From Microcebus murinus (lineage: Eukaryota; Chordata; Mammalia; Primates; Cheirogaleidae), in assembly GCF_040939455.1 (NCBI RefSeq), contig NC_134104.1, forward strand, positions 12,237,501-12,301,500: a stretch of 64,000 bases of DNA. Direction: 5' to 3'. The notes beneath the pieces are model-generated. The model was not told the origin of the DNA and ran no database searches. It worked only from the letters and a program-made list of their open reading frames with translations. Numbering within the stretch: the first letter of the stretch is position 1; every line of letters starts with the position of its first letter. This document shows positions 23,245-36,282 of this stretch, in pieces. Both the position numbers and the translations under genes were made by a program.

Positions 23245-24465
23245 TGTTAAAAGGGAAGATCTAAGTAAGGTTAGTGCAGCAGGAAATTGTCGCCGGCCTG
23301 GACTTATCACTTCCTCCACGGCACCGAGTGCAGAGTGAGCTTTCCCCTACTGTTCTCACACCCACGTGGAGAGCAGGGAAGACGGTGGTAACTTAAGAGC
23401 AACTTAAACAATCATTAAAACGGTTTCCACAATAACATAACGTCATAAACGTTTGTAACAATGAACCATAAAGAGAATAAGCTCACAGATGGTATTCTTT
23501 AAGAGGCTCCTAGCAAACTACTTAGGCATATTGATCGGATGCTTTATGTACATTAAAGCCTTTGCTTTCGTATCAGTCTCTTAGTATCAACAGAAACTGC
23601 CCTTTCTCCCAAACTTCCCAAACTCACTGCATGCAGAGGCGGGTCTGACATTAATCATCCTCTCTCTTCACATTTCCAGAAGACTCAGTCCCACTCCCCC
23701 ACCACCCCACCCCCACCCCCCCACCCCCGCTGTCCCCCCTACCTCAGCCCACAACAAAGTTCACCGCAGGGGTGACCAAGAGGCAGGAGAGAGGCCCTCA
23801 GGGTCTAGAAGAAAAGTGAGCTGCAAAAAGCGCATTCAATATACCTATTTTTGACCAAATAAAAAAAAAAAACCACAAGGTATAAAGTTTGTCCTAGTAA
23901 TAACCACAAAACATAAATAAAATGGTTTTGCCAGATGGGGGATTCACTACAGGGCATGTGGGTAAAAAACAAGGCTGAGAGACACTGCCCTGGGTGGCTC
24001 AGCTCTCTGCCTTGCCCTGGAAGCCAGACAGGATGGAGCACCACAGCTCAAGTCTGTTTCCAGAGTCCACGGCCTCCTGTGACAGAATGGCAGCATAACC
24101 ACCGTGTCTCTACAACACAACTCTACTCCACGTGGTCTCCCTCTTTCCCTCCCCAGGATAACTGCCAATGCACGATGAGCCCAAGCATCCTTAGCAGCGA
24201 TTAGCGTCCCGGGTGAGTGGAGCAGGTGAGTATCGCAGAACTTGGGGAAACAGAGGCAATGCAGCTCCCTGGAAGACCCAGGCAGCACTCTCTGCCCAAA
24301 GCCCAAGGAACACCAATGCCCGGTCAGTGCATCCTCTGGCCCTGGCCACCCCACCTCCTTCACTGGCCTCTTGACCTTGTCTGTCTCTTGCTCTTTGCCT
24401 CCAGGGTCCAAAGACCTCTTCAGGGACGATGAGACAGGGTAGGAATAAGAAAACTCGTAACATGA
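23245..24465. other. HUNK intron 1, unique sequence with a C-rich tract
   Basis: Includes a C-rich low-complexity run at about 23690-23740 and an A-run at about 23862. No gene or named repeat found. Confidence 0.5.
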
Positions 24466-24466
24466 T

Positions 24467-25232
<766 letters not shown>

Positions 25233-25432
25233 CGTGACAACATGATATGAACAGTAGCAACGTTTTTAGTTGAACCTTTTGAGTGTTCTTAAAAAGTGAA
25301 CGCTTTAAGAGCAACATAGAATAACCTTTTGTGTTCACTCAAATCATATGCAAATTATTCATAAATCACATGCACATATCTTATAAATAATTAAATACAA
25401 ATACCTTTGTAAAGCATCCTAATAATTTCATA

Positions 25433-25522
25433 TCTCCCATCCAAGTACTAACCAGGCCTGACCCTGCTTAGCTTCCGAGATCAGACGAGATTGGGCGCGT
25501 TCAGGGTGGTATGGCTATAGAC
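25433..25522 (-). pseudogene. 5S ribosomal RNA pseudogene, 3'-truncated
   Basis: The minus strand reads as the first 90 or so nucleotides of vertebrate 5S rRNA, from GTCTATAGCCATACCACCCT to ACTTGGATGGGAGA, then stops matching. The last ~30 nt are absent. I count about four substitutions against the mammalian 5S I remember, all transitions (C6T, G7A, and G-to-A near 31 and 64). The internal promoter A box (AAGCTAAGCAGGGTC) is intact, and most of the box C region (GGTTAGTACTTGGATGGG) is present. There is no A tail. A functional 5S gene is excluded by the missing 3' stem. Confidence 0.93.
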
Positions 25523-25579
25523 AATTTAATATCTCTATATGTGTCCCTTAAAAAATTCTAATAGTAACCTAAAACACTT

Positions 25580-25887
<308 letters not shown>

Positions 25888-26061
25888 TATTCCATTCTTT
25901 TCATGGTTATAGAAATGTGCCAGGGAAACCAGGAAACCACCACTGGCACTAAACATTTTCAGAGAGAGATTTTTTCCCTGTCCCTCCAGCTGAATCAGAC
26001 AGCACACACCACCATACAACAAAAGCAAATCAGGAGCCCAAATACCATTATCAGTTTCCTT

Positions 26062-26338
26062 TTTTTGAGACAGAGACTCACTCTGTCACCCAGTCTAGAG
26101 TGTCTTGGTATCAGCCCAGCTCACAGCAACCTCAAACTCCTGGGCTCAAGTGATCCTTCTGCCTCCGCCTCCAGAGTAGCTGGGACTACAGGCTTGTGCC
26201 ACCATGCCCAGATAAATTTTCCATTTTTAGTAGAGACGGGGTCTCACTCTTGCTCAGGCTGGTCTCGAATTCCTGACTTCAAGCGATCCTCCTGCCTCAG
26301 CCTCCCAGAGGACTAGGTGTGAGCCACCACGCCCAGCC
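26062..26338 (-). repeat. Alu SINE, lemur type
   Basis: Reverse Alu with a short tail, slightly deleted near the 5' end. Target-site duplication ATCAGTTTCCTT at 26050-26061 and 26339-26350. Confidence 0.93.
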
Positions 26339-26599
26339 ATCAGTTTCCTTACTAGAAAGGAGGTTGTTTCTAGGTATTGTAGTATCTGGACATAATGTCA
26401 TTCATTACAGAAAAGAATTTAGTGAGGCAAGGAGAGAGAGAAATTCCAAGCTCCTTCCCAGAGGAAAACGTTACTGAAGAAAGAAGAGGATCCCATCAGC
26501 AAGGGGTCTCAACAATCAAGTGAAACTTCCCAGCATGATGCCTGAGGCTGGCCTTAGCTCTTGAGATACCCAGCGAATCTGGATATATGAACACTGCTA

Positions 26600-27012
26600 G
26601 TTTTCTAGGGCAGCCCTCACAAAGTATCAATATCATGGACCAGGTAGCTTAAACACCAGAAATGTATTTTCTCACAGTTCCAGAGACCAGAAGTCCAAGA
26701 TCAAGGTTATCAGCGAGGTTGATTTCTCCTGAGGCTTCTCTTTTTGGCTTGCAGATGACAGCTTTCTCACTGCATCTTCCTGCGGTCCCTCCTCTGTGTG
26801 TGTGCACACACCTGTGTCCAAATGTCCTCTTGCTAGGGGGACACCATCCATACTGGAGCCCACCCACATGACCTCATGTCACCTTAATCATTAATACCTC
26901 TTCAAAGACCCTATCTCCCAATACGGTCACATTCTGGTATAGGAGGTTGGGGAGGTGATTAGGTGGTTAGGACTTCAACATGCAAATTTGTGAGTAAGCA
27001 CCATTCGGCCAG
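26600..27012 (-). repeat. MLT1 LTR
   Basis: Reverse MLT1, in the HUNK orientation: GAAATGTATTTTCTCACAGT, AAGTCCAAGATCAAGGTTAT, ATACCTCTTCAAAGACCCTA and GTTAGGACTTCAACATGC in order along the plus strand. Confidence 0.88.
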
Positions 27013-27014
27013 TA

Positions 27015-27965
27015 GCAAACATCTTGACAGATGCAAGACCTGCTAGGCTAAGGGTGACACCCTCCTCCACACGGAACCTCCACGGGAGGGACGCAAAGGA
27101 CATCGGGGACCCAACAGCCACTACAAAACACAAAGCGCGAGCTCACCAGACCCCTCGGAGGCAGACGCCATGCTGAGCAACTACATTTAAGAGCTTGCTT
27201 AAGCCTGGGCACCAATGAGGCATGGCCCACCCAGCTGTCGGTGATAAATCACAAGTTACTTTCCTAATGCTGAAATTTCCCTCTGTCACGCAGAGATGGA
27301 TGAGCCTCTCAGATTACCCGCAGAGAAACCCAAAACCACCACGTTCCTTTCCCAGAAAAAAAGGGAAAAAAGGAAATCTCTGTTCAAAGGCATTTTTTGC
27401 TTTCCATTCTCTGCACTTGCATGTAATTGTCACAGGCCCCTTATTAAACTGTCACACTATTTACCCAGCCACGGAAGGAATGGGGCTGATGAGCAATTAA
27501 CGCTTTGGGGGGATTTTTCTGCTCGAACTTGCAGACTGGACTGTCTGGGACCCTGGTTATGGTTCAACAGCTGCCTCCACTCTCGACACACAGGAAGTCT
27601 GGGCTGGGCCCCTCCCGCCAGGTTGAATGATGACCCAGGAACTCAGGAGACAGCGGGTTCAAAGGTCTAGGAGTCCAAGTGAAGGGCATTTCCCCAACTG
27701 TCACGTATGTCTTGTGTCTCCCGGACAGTGAGCGACACAAAGACGCTGAATTTATTTCTCATCCAGATCCTCCCCCTGGCCTCCCCTTCTCTCACACAGC
27801 AAGCAACAAAGTGGATGTCGCCAAAGAGGAAGGAGGACCGATGGTGCAGATTTTCACTTGAGATGCGCTAAAATCCTGGGATGCTTAATCTGTCACTCCC
27901 GCAGGAAGCATTTCCTTTTCCACCGGAATAGCATGGGTCCAAGTTTATGATTCTCGGCTCGGTTC
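27015..27965. other. HUNK intron 1, no feature recognised
   Basis: Unique-looking sequence. Short open frames without domain or splice support. Confidence 0.5.
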
Positions 27966-27967
27966 CC

Positions 27968-28365
27968 ACTCTAGAACACAGGCTCCTTTGAGGGCAGATC
28001 TGATTCTCGTGCACTTGGTGCCTTAGACAATAGCACCCAGCAGAGGGGGCCTTTTGGGGGAGCGATCAGGACCCCGCTTGGCTTGCCAACCTCTGTGTCC
28101 TGGAGGAAGGGCGTGTTTTTCTGCTGGCTACAACCATGCTCCGTGCAGTGTGTCCACTCAAAGAGAAGGCCTTTTTCCAACTGGTCTGCCCAGAGGGGAC
28201 ACCTTTCCTGATTGGCCCATTGAGGGTGTGCTTGTCTTCAATTGGCCTTCCCCAAAAGAGATGGCTTTTTCTAATTGGTCTGCCAAGGCTTAGCTTGTCT
28301 AATGCTTGCAAAAGCAGCAGCTCTGCGTAAAAAAGTCAATCAATAAATGTTTGAATCAAAAAACA
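27968..28365 (+). repeat. L2 3' end, interrupted
   Basis: Left part TCTAGAACACAGGCTCCTTT through GTGCCTTAGACAATAGCACC is an L2 3' region. The end CAATCAATAAATGTTTGAAT (28339-28358) is its terminus. Between about 28045 and 28325 lies foreign sequence including a degenerate tandem array. Confidence 0.7.
28159..28290. repeat. Degenerate ~31-bp tandem repeat (ATTGG-containing)
   Basis: Four units spaced 30-33 bp, each with CTGG/ATTGG followed by a pyrimidine-rich end, at about 28180, 28211, 28241 and 28274. The first and last are the most alike: both read AAAGAGA(A/T)GGC, then a T-run, then GGTCTGCC. Confidence 0.6.
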
Positions 28366-28369
28366 CAAA

Positions 28370-30330
28370 TGATCATCTCCATGGCCGAGTAAAGGTGATG
28401 TTCATTTTTTTCTTAAAAAGAAAACTAGGTACAACTGGAAAATTTCCCCAGCAGTGACTGTTCTGGCCCTCGCCGTACACATAGCAAATGGCTTGAGATT
28501 AAGAAACAAAAAAACGGACTTCATGAAAATGGAAAGAGTTGTCCATGAGTGACTTGGAAAAGGGAGAAGTCATCAGCTCTTTTCTCTTTTCCCTTTTCTT
28601 TCTTCCTTTCCCTTCCCCTAGGCCTGGGATGACCTTCCCTTCTATAACAAAGAGGTCTTAGACATGCTTTCTTTCAAATTTGACATTTAATACTCTCAAC
28701 TCCAAAATTAGCTCTCATTCAAGAGGCATCCCTGTCCCATAGGCAACAGGAAACAATCAATATCCCATTCTCACATCAGAAGACACTGGCAGCCAAATGT
28801 GGCTGAAAAAGGTACAGAGAATAAAGTAACCCTTGGGGGCGGGGGGAGGTTTGAGGGCACTACAGGAACTGGAAACACAGAAATTCTGGCAATAATAATA
28901 CAAAACAGAATTCTGCAGCCAATCTTGGAATCTAAAGAGATTGTTCCGGAGATCACACTGGAAATGACGGGACGTCTAGAAAAGGGTCAGTGAGCAAATG
29001 CAGCTGGGTACCCCCAAAAACACAAAAGTAGGAGAAATCATAGCCTGTTAAGACAGTAAAATGTTTTGCTGAGTGCTGAGGAGAGAGTTGGCTACCAAAT
29101 CAAACAGGCGGGGAACTTGTTGTCCAATAAACTTTTCCAAACCATAACCAATCTGGTAAATCTTCGAGAATCACCTATAAATTTACTTTCTTCCAGTGTG
29201 AAATGATTCTCTGCTGCTAAGGGACACACGGTGGGAAAAAAAGGTGACAAGAGGCAAGGCCAGTAAGGATTTAGTGATCGTACCTTCCTACTACCATGTC
29301 ACCAATACCAGAAATATCAGGGGCCCCCAAAATACCCACATTGGGGCTTAGGACAAACGACCCCAAAATATGACTGTAGGAGACCAGAATGTGCCACCCT
29401 AGATTACACCTCCCTGGCATATTTTGAGCTGATTATTCAGAGAAACTGCAGGCACAGGCAAAGCTGTTCTTTTGTAAAAGAAATCTACATCTATCAAGGA
29501 AATTCACATTAGTAAAGTATCTGTATCAGGAAAAGGGCTACTCCAGATAACTTTTGGTACATGGGAGATTTTTTTATCTGCAGAGCAAGACAACTTCTAT
29601 TCATCACACACTTCCTTCCCCCACCCTCCCATAACTTGCGTCACCACCACCTCCCCAAAGCCCAAGCCACTGTTCCTTTCTTCAGCTACCATCGTTGGGC
29701 CCTTCTTGGGGTCTCATATTTTGTGAGGTTCCCATGCATACACACATAATTAAATATAGTTTTTCTCCTGTTAACCTGCTTTATGTCAATGTAATTCGGA
29801 GCCCAGCCAATGAACCTGGGAGGGTGGAAGGAAGCCATTGTCCACTTCCCGGCATCCAGAAAGAGAAAAAAGTAAAAACCAAGAGGCAGAGAAGCCAGGA
29901 ATAGTGAGACAATGTAAGGCAGAGAGCAGGGTGGATGGAGGAATTGCCCCTAGGAGCCCAGAAGCCTCCAGAATGGGAGCTCCAGGACAGAGGTAGACAA
30001 GGGGAAGTGGAATTTGAAGAATGCAGACATCCATGCCCCCCGGGATGTACGACAGGCACTCCAGTCCTCAGGGAGGTGTGGACTGCAGAGGTCCTCCTTA
30101 ATCTTTTTCCTCACAGCCCCTTTATCCTTAAAATAAATAAGGCCCTTAAAATAAAATTCCATCATCCATGATAAATAAAGTGAGTGGGTATCTGTTTCTT
30201 GTTATCCAAAGGAGCCTAATAAATACGTACCTTTATGAGTCGAATGTAGCTGTGAAAGTAAGAGAACAACCAACTGTCATTCCTTAGCTAACACAATAAT
30301 GAATATATTTTCAGGCTACCTATGTGCTTT
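28370..30330. other. HUNK intron 1, unique sequence
   Basis: No gene or named repeat supported. A pyrimidine-rich stretch lies at about 28575-28625. Confidence 0.45.

Positions 30331-30331
<1 letters not shown>

Positions 30332-30364
<33 letters not shown>
30332..30364. repeat. (CA)n microsatellite
   Basis: About 16 uninterrupted CA units. Confidence 0.95.
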
Positions 30365-30366
<2 letters not shown>

Positions 30367-30399
30367 GCAATATGTATTTTTTAACATAATTCCCACTGA

Positions 30400-30548
30400 T
30401 GATCCAAGAGGTATTGTTATCACCATTTGGCAGATACAGAAACCGAAGTTGAAAGCATTTGAATACTGCGGCCAGGATCACACAGCTACTAAGTAGCAGA
30501 AAGCAGATGGGAACCCAAAATGTCAGCCCTACAGCCTGTGCTTTACCC
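30400..30548 (-). repeat. MIR SINE
   Basis: Reverse MIR: TATTGTTATCACCATTTGGC, AGATACAGAAACCGAAG, ATCACACAGCTACTAAGTAG and TACAGCCTGTGCTTTACC in order. Confidence 0.85.
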
Positions 30549-31259
30549 CAGAACACCAAAGCGTTCAATCTTGAACAGGTTAGAAAATACAGTAAAAAAA
30601 TCTCTACCCAACACAAAGATTTGTCTACACATGACCATGAAACACTGGCAAGACTCAGTGATAATTTATACATCGAAACCAACAACAAACCCTCTAGTTT
30701 ACTTAAGAAAAAAAGAGAAAACTAAGGGAAAAGGACTAATTGGTTTGACTAGAGAAAATATAAAATTTCTATGAGCCTCTTCTCTCTTCCTAAAATAATA
30801 AAGCCATAAAATGAATCAAAAGGCAAATGACTGCCTGGGAGGGAATATTTATAGCATAACAAAGTGTTAAGTTTAGATGAAAGCTGCCTTCTTATATATT
30901 TTAAGTTTGGCAGAAAGGTTCCTTCCTCCTTGTACATGGTGAGTTGTAACCTAACTGGATGTGTGAACAGACTAGAACGTACTCTCTTGCACCAAACACA
31001 GAGTTTTGACCAATCACAGGTGACCAACTGTTTAAACAGTGTTCAAATAAGGCAAACATGGAGCTGTATGTAACCAATCCAGCCGTTTCTATACCTCACT
31101 TCCATTTTCTGTATGTCACTTTCCTTTTTCTGTCCACAAATATAATCCAATTATGTGGCTGCCCAGGGTTGCTGCGAACCTATTCTGGAAGGATCGATTC
31201 TTGAATTGTTCTTTGCTCAAACTCTGTTAAATTTAATTTGTCCAAAGTTTTTCCTTTAA
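30549..31259. other. HUNK intron 1, no feature recognised
   Basis: AT-rich unique sequence. Confidence 0.5.
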
Positions 31260-31960
31260 AGCTAATATCCATAATATGTAAAAAGCTGCTACAAACCAAT
31301 AAGACAAACAGGAGAAAAATGGGAGAAAACTATTAATAATAGTTCATAAAAGAAACAAATTTTTAATCAAGTACACAAATTATGATTAGCCCTACTAATT
31401 CTCAAAATTCACAGTTTAAAGGTCACTTTCAAAACTGTTGTGCCATTTGGCATAATTTTTCTGTGTAATTCGGCAATATGTCAAAAGCCTTCTAAGTATT
31501 TATCTTAAGGGATGAAGCAGAGTTGTACATACAAGGATAGTAACAGCAATATCACTTTATGTAGGGAAAATTTTGAAACAATTTCAGTGTTCAACAATTG
31601 GGCACTGGTTGTAAAAATTATAGCAACTCCAAATAATGGCATGCTATATACATCACCAAATATCAAATTTTAAAAGGTTATTTAACAACATGAGAAAGTA
31701 TTCTCTATATTTCAGGTGAAAAAAGAAAGTAAGATTATAATACAATATGAATATTCTAATCCCAGTTTTATGACATACAGATTCAAACGAAAAAAACCAA
31801 AAATCAACAATGTATATATCTGTATCACATGTAATCACCCACCTAAATGTTCACAACGGGTTATGTCATTATGGGTGATTTCTATTCTTTGTGTTTCTTT
31901 TTATTTTCCACCGGGAACCAGGGGGAAATATCATGTTTAATTTACCTTTAAAAAGAAAAA
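31260..31960 (+). repeat. L1M-type LINE fragment
   Basis: Old L1 3' region: AAAAAGCTGCTACAAACCAA and TAAGACAAACAGGAG at the left, a middle part with ATTTCAGTGTTCAACAATTG, and an ending near CATGTAATCACCC. Highly decayed and non-coding. Confidence 0.65.
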
Positions 31961-32276
31961 GTTAATGTTTGAAGGTATCTAAAACAGAAGAGGAGTAGAT
32001 AAAGGAATGTGGTTAGTATAGCAGCAAGTGGCAATGTTAACAAGGAAAAGAGTATGTGTAAGTAGTCGCGTAAAAAAAAAAAAACAGATGGCAACTATCT
32101 AATATTAGCCCAGGACTTCTCTTGCTATGTTAAAAATCTCAAGTATTCTAGAATGTACCTGTGATTGAACTGATTTAAGTAATTTTAAAATCCTAAATAC
32201 TTGGAGTAAAATACATACCTATTTGTTACCGCACACATTCTCAGGTACTTTCTCAGTCACTTTAATGACCCTTTTT

Positions 32277-32617
32277 TTTTTTTTGAGACAGAGTTTCACT
32301 CTGTTGCCTGGGCTACAGTGCCATGGCATAGGCCTAGCTCACAGCAACCTCAAATTCGTGGGCTCAAGCGATCCTTCTGCCTCAGCCTCCAGAGTAGCTG
32401 AGACTACAGGCGTATGCCACCATGCCTGGCTAATTTTTCCTATATATTTTTAGTTGGCTAATTAATTTCTTTCTATTTATAGTAGAGACGGGGTCTCGCT
32501 CTTGCTCAGGCTGGTTTTGAACTCCTGACCTTGAGTGATCCTCCCATCTCAGCCTCCCAGAGTGGTCTCAGCCTCCCAGAGTGCTAGGATTATAGGCATG
32601 AGCCACCATGCCCGGCC
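32277..32617 (-). repeat. Alu SINE, lemur type, with 19-bp internal duplication
   Basis: Reverse full-length Alu. Target-site duplication AATGACCCTTTTT at 32264-32276 and 32618-32630. A 19-bp segment (TCTCAGCCTCCCAGAGTGG at 32547-32565) is repeated immediately at 32566-32584 with one difference. Confidence 0.95.
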
Positions 32618-32634
32618 AATGACCCTTTTTGATA

Positions 32635-33955
32635 AAAAAAAAAAAAAAAAAAAGCTCATTCTTGATCTAGGAAAAAGTATCTCAGAGTAATGAATTAGGT
32701 GGGAGTACAATAGCCATATAGCACATTCCCTCCAGAGGGAAATTCAAGTTTTATTACATCAAATTGGGCTTGAAATTGCAACTACTGCTCACAAATGTTA
32801 GTTTTTAATAGAATAAAATGTCACCCTATGGGAATGACACCATACAAACCTGGAGAATTATTTTCAAAACAAGTTTTCTTTATTAGTATTATTAAATGTA
32901 AATGTTCAACTGAGAACTGAGTCATAGACTAGTTTCTCTAATTAAATTTTCAACCTGGCATAAAGAATGCACTGAGAAAGCTAGACTGCTCCATCAGAGC
33001 AGCAGTAATTCCAACTAAAAAGCAGATTACATAAGTGATAACACTTATCTTTATCCATTTGGTTTCACTAAAGTGGGGCTCAGATAAAATGCTAAACTAT
33101 CCCGATCCCAGACTCTACAGCCAACTTTTCCCCAAGCTTTTATTTTCACCCCAGGCACTTCCTCGTTCCACTTGCCTCTGAAGTCCCTTCTAGGCCCAAA
33201 TGAGGACTAAGCAGAGGCTTGGGAAAGCTGGTCTAGCTCCAGACAGCCTGCATAATAAGCCAGGCAAAAGCACTGGGTATTTTGTTTTGTTTTTAATAAA
33301 TCATCTATGTTCATTCTTGTAGGAGGATGGTTTAACAAGGAGACTTGAAGGGACTGTTCACTGGCTACATATGACATGCACTTCCAGCTTCAACATCTGA
33401 TCCAAAAATCTGTCTCCCCTCATACAGACTTTTCAGGACTTACTGAAATTAGACTGAACGCTAACCACAGCTACCCAACATAGTTCCCATTCCCCGTTGC
33501 TTCCTTCATTAAGAAAGTCTACCACCCAAAAGTTTTATGTGTGCATTCATATTTATACTTAAATATAAATTATATAATACTATGTTAATGATATATACAC
33601 ACATACACATACATTTGGGCAGATGCATATATACACACACAACATTAGCCAAAGCTCTTCATGTCATAATGAACTCATAAAAGATGGTAGGCAAGTACCG
33701 CAGACAGGAGAAAGGCATTCTTGCTCCTTGGGACCACACGTGGAGGCCATCACCCACAAAGCATCCCAGCTACGCCTAGGGCTTTGGGCTTTACTTCATC
33801 ACTGATTCATGACCTGATTAGCTGCCTATTAACATTTTTATTTGGAAACCCCTCAGTTTGGAACCCAAACACTCCGATGAAGTGTTTTCTTGGGTGAAGG
33901 TCGTTCTGCCGTGATCTGAGGGGCTTCTCAAAAATGTGGGACTTACCATTCTAAA
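32635..33955. other. HUNK intron 1, unique AT-rich sequence
   Basis: Poly-A run at about 32634-32653, TA/CA-rich tracts at about 33550-33640. No gene. Confidence 0.5.
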
Positions 33956-33959
33956 CTCA

Positions 33960-34130
33960 AGAGAGTCCTGGGCAAACCAAGACACTGGTCACCCTAACCT
34001 GCAAAATCAGGACAACAGTGCCTACAGCAAAAGGCTGTCGTGAGGAATAAACTGTCTTCGGCAGCAAAGCATCTAGAACATGGCCCAGCAGATGCTATGA
34101 GATCCATAAGTGTTAATCATTATTATATTA
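33960..34130 (+). repeat. MIR SINE (diverged)
   Basis: Forward MIR core: CCTGCAAAATCAGGACAACA, GGCTGTCGTGAGGAATAAAC and a CATTATTATATTA end. Confidence 0.6.
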
Positions 34131-35215
34131 TCAGTGTCACCTCCTCATGGACAAAGCAAAAAACTCATTTCTTTCCTGTAGCTTTTTGATGATTTGGGAG
34201 GTCACGCAATCCCTGTTCTGCTCCAGGTCCACAAAGGAATCACTACAGATCCAAACTTCGCTCTATCATGCCTACACAGAGATGGCAAGACCCCTTGGCA
34301 GCAGCTACGACATCTTGTGCCTCCTCCGTCTCAAGTTGCTGGACACGGGGCTCCGGCCAAGAGCAGGTGGTGACAAAGACTTCATGGAACAAGTGTCTGA
34401 AGGGAGGCAGAAAGACAGCCTGACAACTTACCAAAAAGCCACAGGGTGGGATTTAAGACAACAAGAGCTCAAGTAGGGGATTAAAATGGCAGAGGTGACA
34501 CAGCGAGAAAGACCAGAATGAATCCAATGGCTCAGAATATGGGCAAGAGAAGCAAGCAGGACTGCAACATATTTTGGCAGGAATTTGGCTTAGGAGGCTA
34601 ATAAACTCATAAAAAAAAAAAAATTACAGTCAAAAAGACAGACTCCAAACCTACATATAGCTCCATGGGAAACATCCAAAAAATGTATGTTTGCAAATAG
34701 CAACTTCTCCCATCTGTTGCAGTGTCGGTACATTTTCTCAGGAAAGAGCTGAGGGTCCATTAACAGTCCGATGACACTGCAAAACATTGGTCTGCTTCTG
34801 GTTGGTCACCTGCCACTCTGATACCTGGGTGCCTACCTTGACAAATTCCTGCAGAAGGCACAGCTGTTCTGGGGCCCGGATTTTCCTGAAGAGTGCCAGC
34901 CAGACAACTCCTTCAATGTAGCCGTTACTCAGACAGGCATTCCCAGAGCCGCAAGGAGCGAGAGAAACAGAAAGAGCTTGCAGAACCGCGGCCTTCCGAC
35001 TTGGACATCTTCCAGAAGGCTGTGCTCATGTTCTGGGAAGATCAAACCATTCTTTGATCCATTCGAAGAATATTTACTGAGCACCTTTTCTGTACTAGGA
35101 ACTATTCTATGCACCAGGGATCGAACCATGGTCCCTTCCTCACAGGACTTACAGTCTAGTGGGGAGACGAACAACAAACATACGAACCTAACGCATACCA
35201 TGGGATCAGGTGACG
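34131..35215. other. HUNK intron 1, unique sequence with a possible cryptic exon
   Basis: Repeat-poor. A plus-strand open frame of 109 codons at 34147-34476 has no recognisable domain. On the minus strand 34837-34927 looks like a possible small exon (see findings). The part at about 35050-35215 resembles an L2/MIR-type interspersed piece (TTATTTACTGAGCACCT...), unassigned. Confidence 0.4.
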
Positions 35216-35634
35216 CTAAGAGTTGAATTATGTCCCCTCCAAATTCATATGTTGGAGTACTCATCTCCACCACCTCAGTACCTCATTTGGGTATGGGGGA
35301 CTTTAGAAAAGTAATTTAAAGTTAAAGTGAGGTCATTAGGGTGGATCCTGGTCCAGTACGACGGGTGCCCTCATCAAAAGGGGAAATTTGGACACAGAGA
35401 CAGACACACGTAGAGGGAGGACGACGTGGAGAGACGCGGGGAGAAGACGGCCATCTGCACGCCAAGGAGCGAGGCTTGGAACAGACCCTTCCCTCAGAGC
35501 CCTCAGCGGGACCAGCCCCACCAGCACCTTGATCTTGGACTTCCGGCCTCCAGAACCGTGAGAGAGTGAGTCTCTGCCGTTTAAGCCACCCAGCTGGTGG
35601 CGCTTTGTAACAGCAGCCCCAGCAAACCAGTACA
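35216..35634 (+). repeat. MLT1 LTR
   Basis: Begins AAGAGTTGAATTATGTCCCC, contains AAAGTGAGGTCATTAGGGTG and CACCTTGATCTTGGACTTCC, and ends with AGCAGCCCCAGCAAACCAGT. Antisense to HUNK. Confidence 0.9.
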
Positions 35635-35925
35635 TGTGGCGGGACACACTTGGAGGAAAGAGAGAGCAGGGTGAAGGGGCAGAGAGTGACAGGGGACGGG
35701 GCATCGCTGACTCAGGTTCCAGCAGCAGGGCCTGCCTGCCAGCCCTCCTAGCACTGTATTCTCGGGTAGACCCAACAGCTCAAAGAGTCCCAAGGCATTT
35801 TCACACATGTGCGTGCACGTGACATCATGCATTTTATATCCAAGTTACGTGATAGCTCTTGCTCCTTACAAGGCTTTCATTTCCCTCAATATTCTCCCTT
35901 TTTCTTTCTTCTCAACCACTGCCTT

Positions 35926-36282
35926 GGTCCGTTTGGGCTGCTATAACAAAATGCCATAGACTGGGTGGCTGATAAACAGCAGACATTTATTTCTCACAAG
36001 TCTGGAGGCTGGGAAGACTAAGGCTCCAGCAGATGCAGTGTCTGGTGACAGCCCTGTCCTGGGTCATAGCAATGACGCCTTCTCACTGAGTCCTCACATG
36101 GCAAAAAGGCAAACGAGCTCCCTCGAGCCCCTTTTATTAGGGCACTAATCATCTCATTCATGAGGGCAGATCTCATTACCTCCCAAAGGCCCCATCTGCA
36201 AATAGCATCACACTGGGGGCTAGAATTTCAGCATATGAATCTGGGGGTGGAGGGGACACAAATATTCTGACCACAGCAACCC
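35926..36282 (-). repeat. MLT1 LTR
   Basis: Reverse MLT1: TTGGTCCGTTTGGGCTGCTA, TGCCATAGACTGGGTGGCTG, ATCTCATTCATGAGGGCAGA and CAAATATTCTGACCACAGCA in order. Orientation as HUNK. It lies about 290 bp from the preceding MLT1, head-on. Confidence 0.9.

Noticed and set aside
25433..25522. Functional 5S rRNA gene
   Set aside because: The 3' ~30 nt are missing and there are several substitutions, so only a pseudogene is supported.
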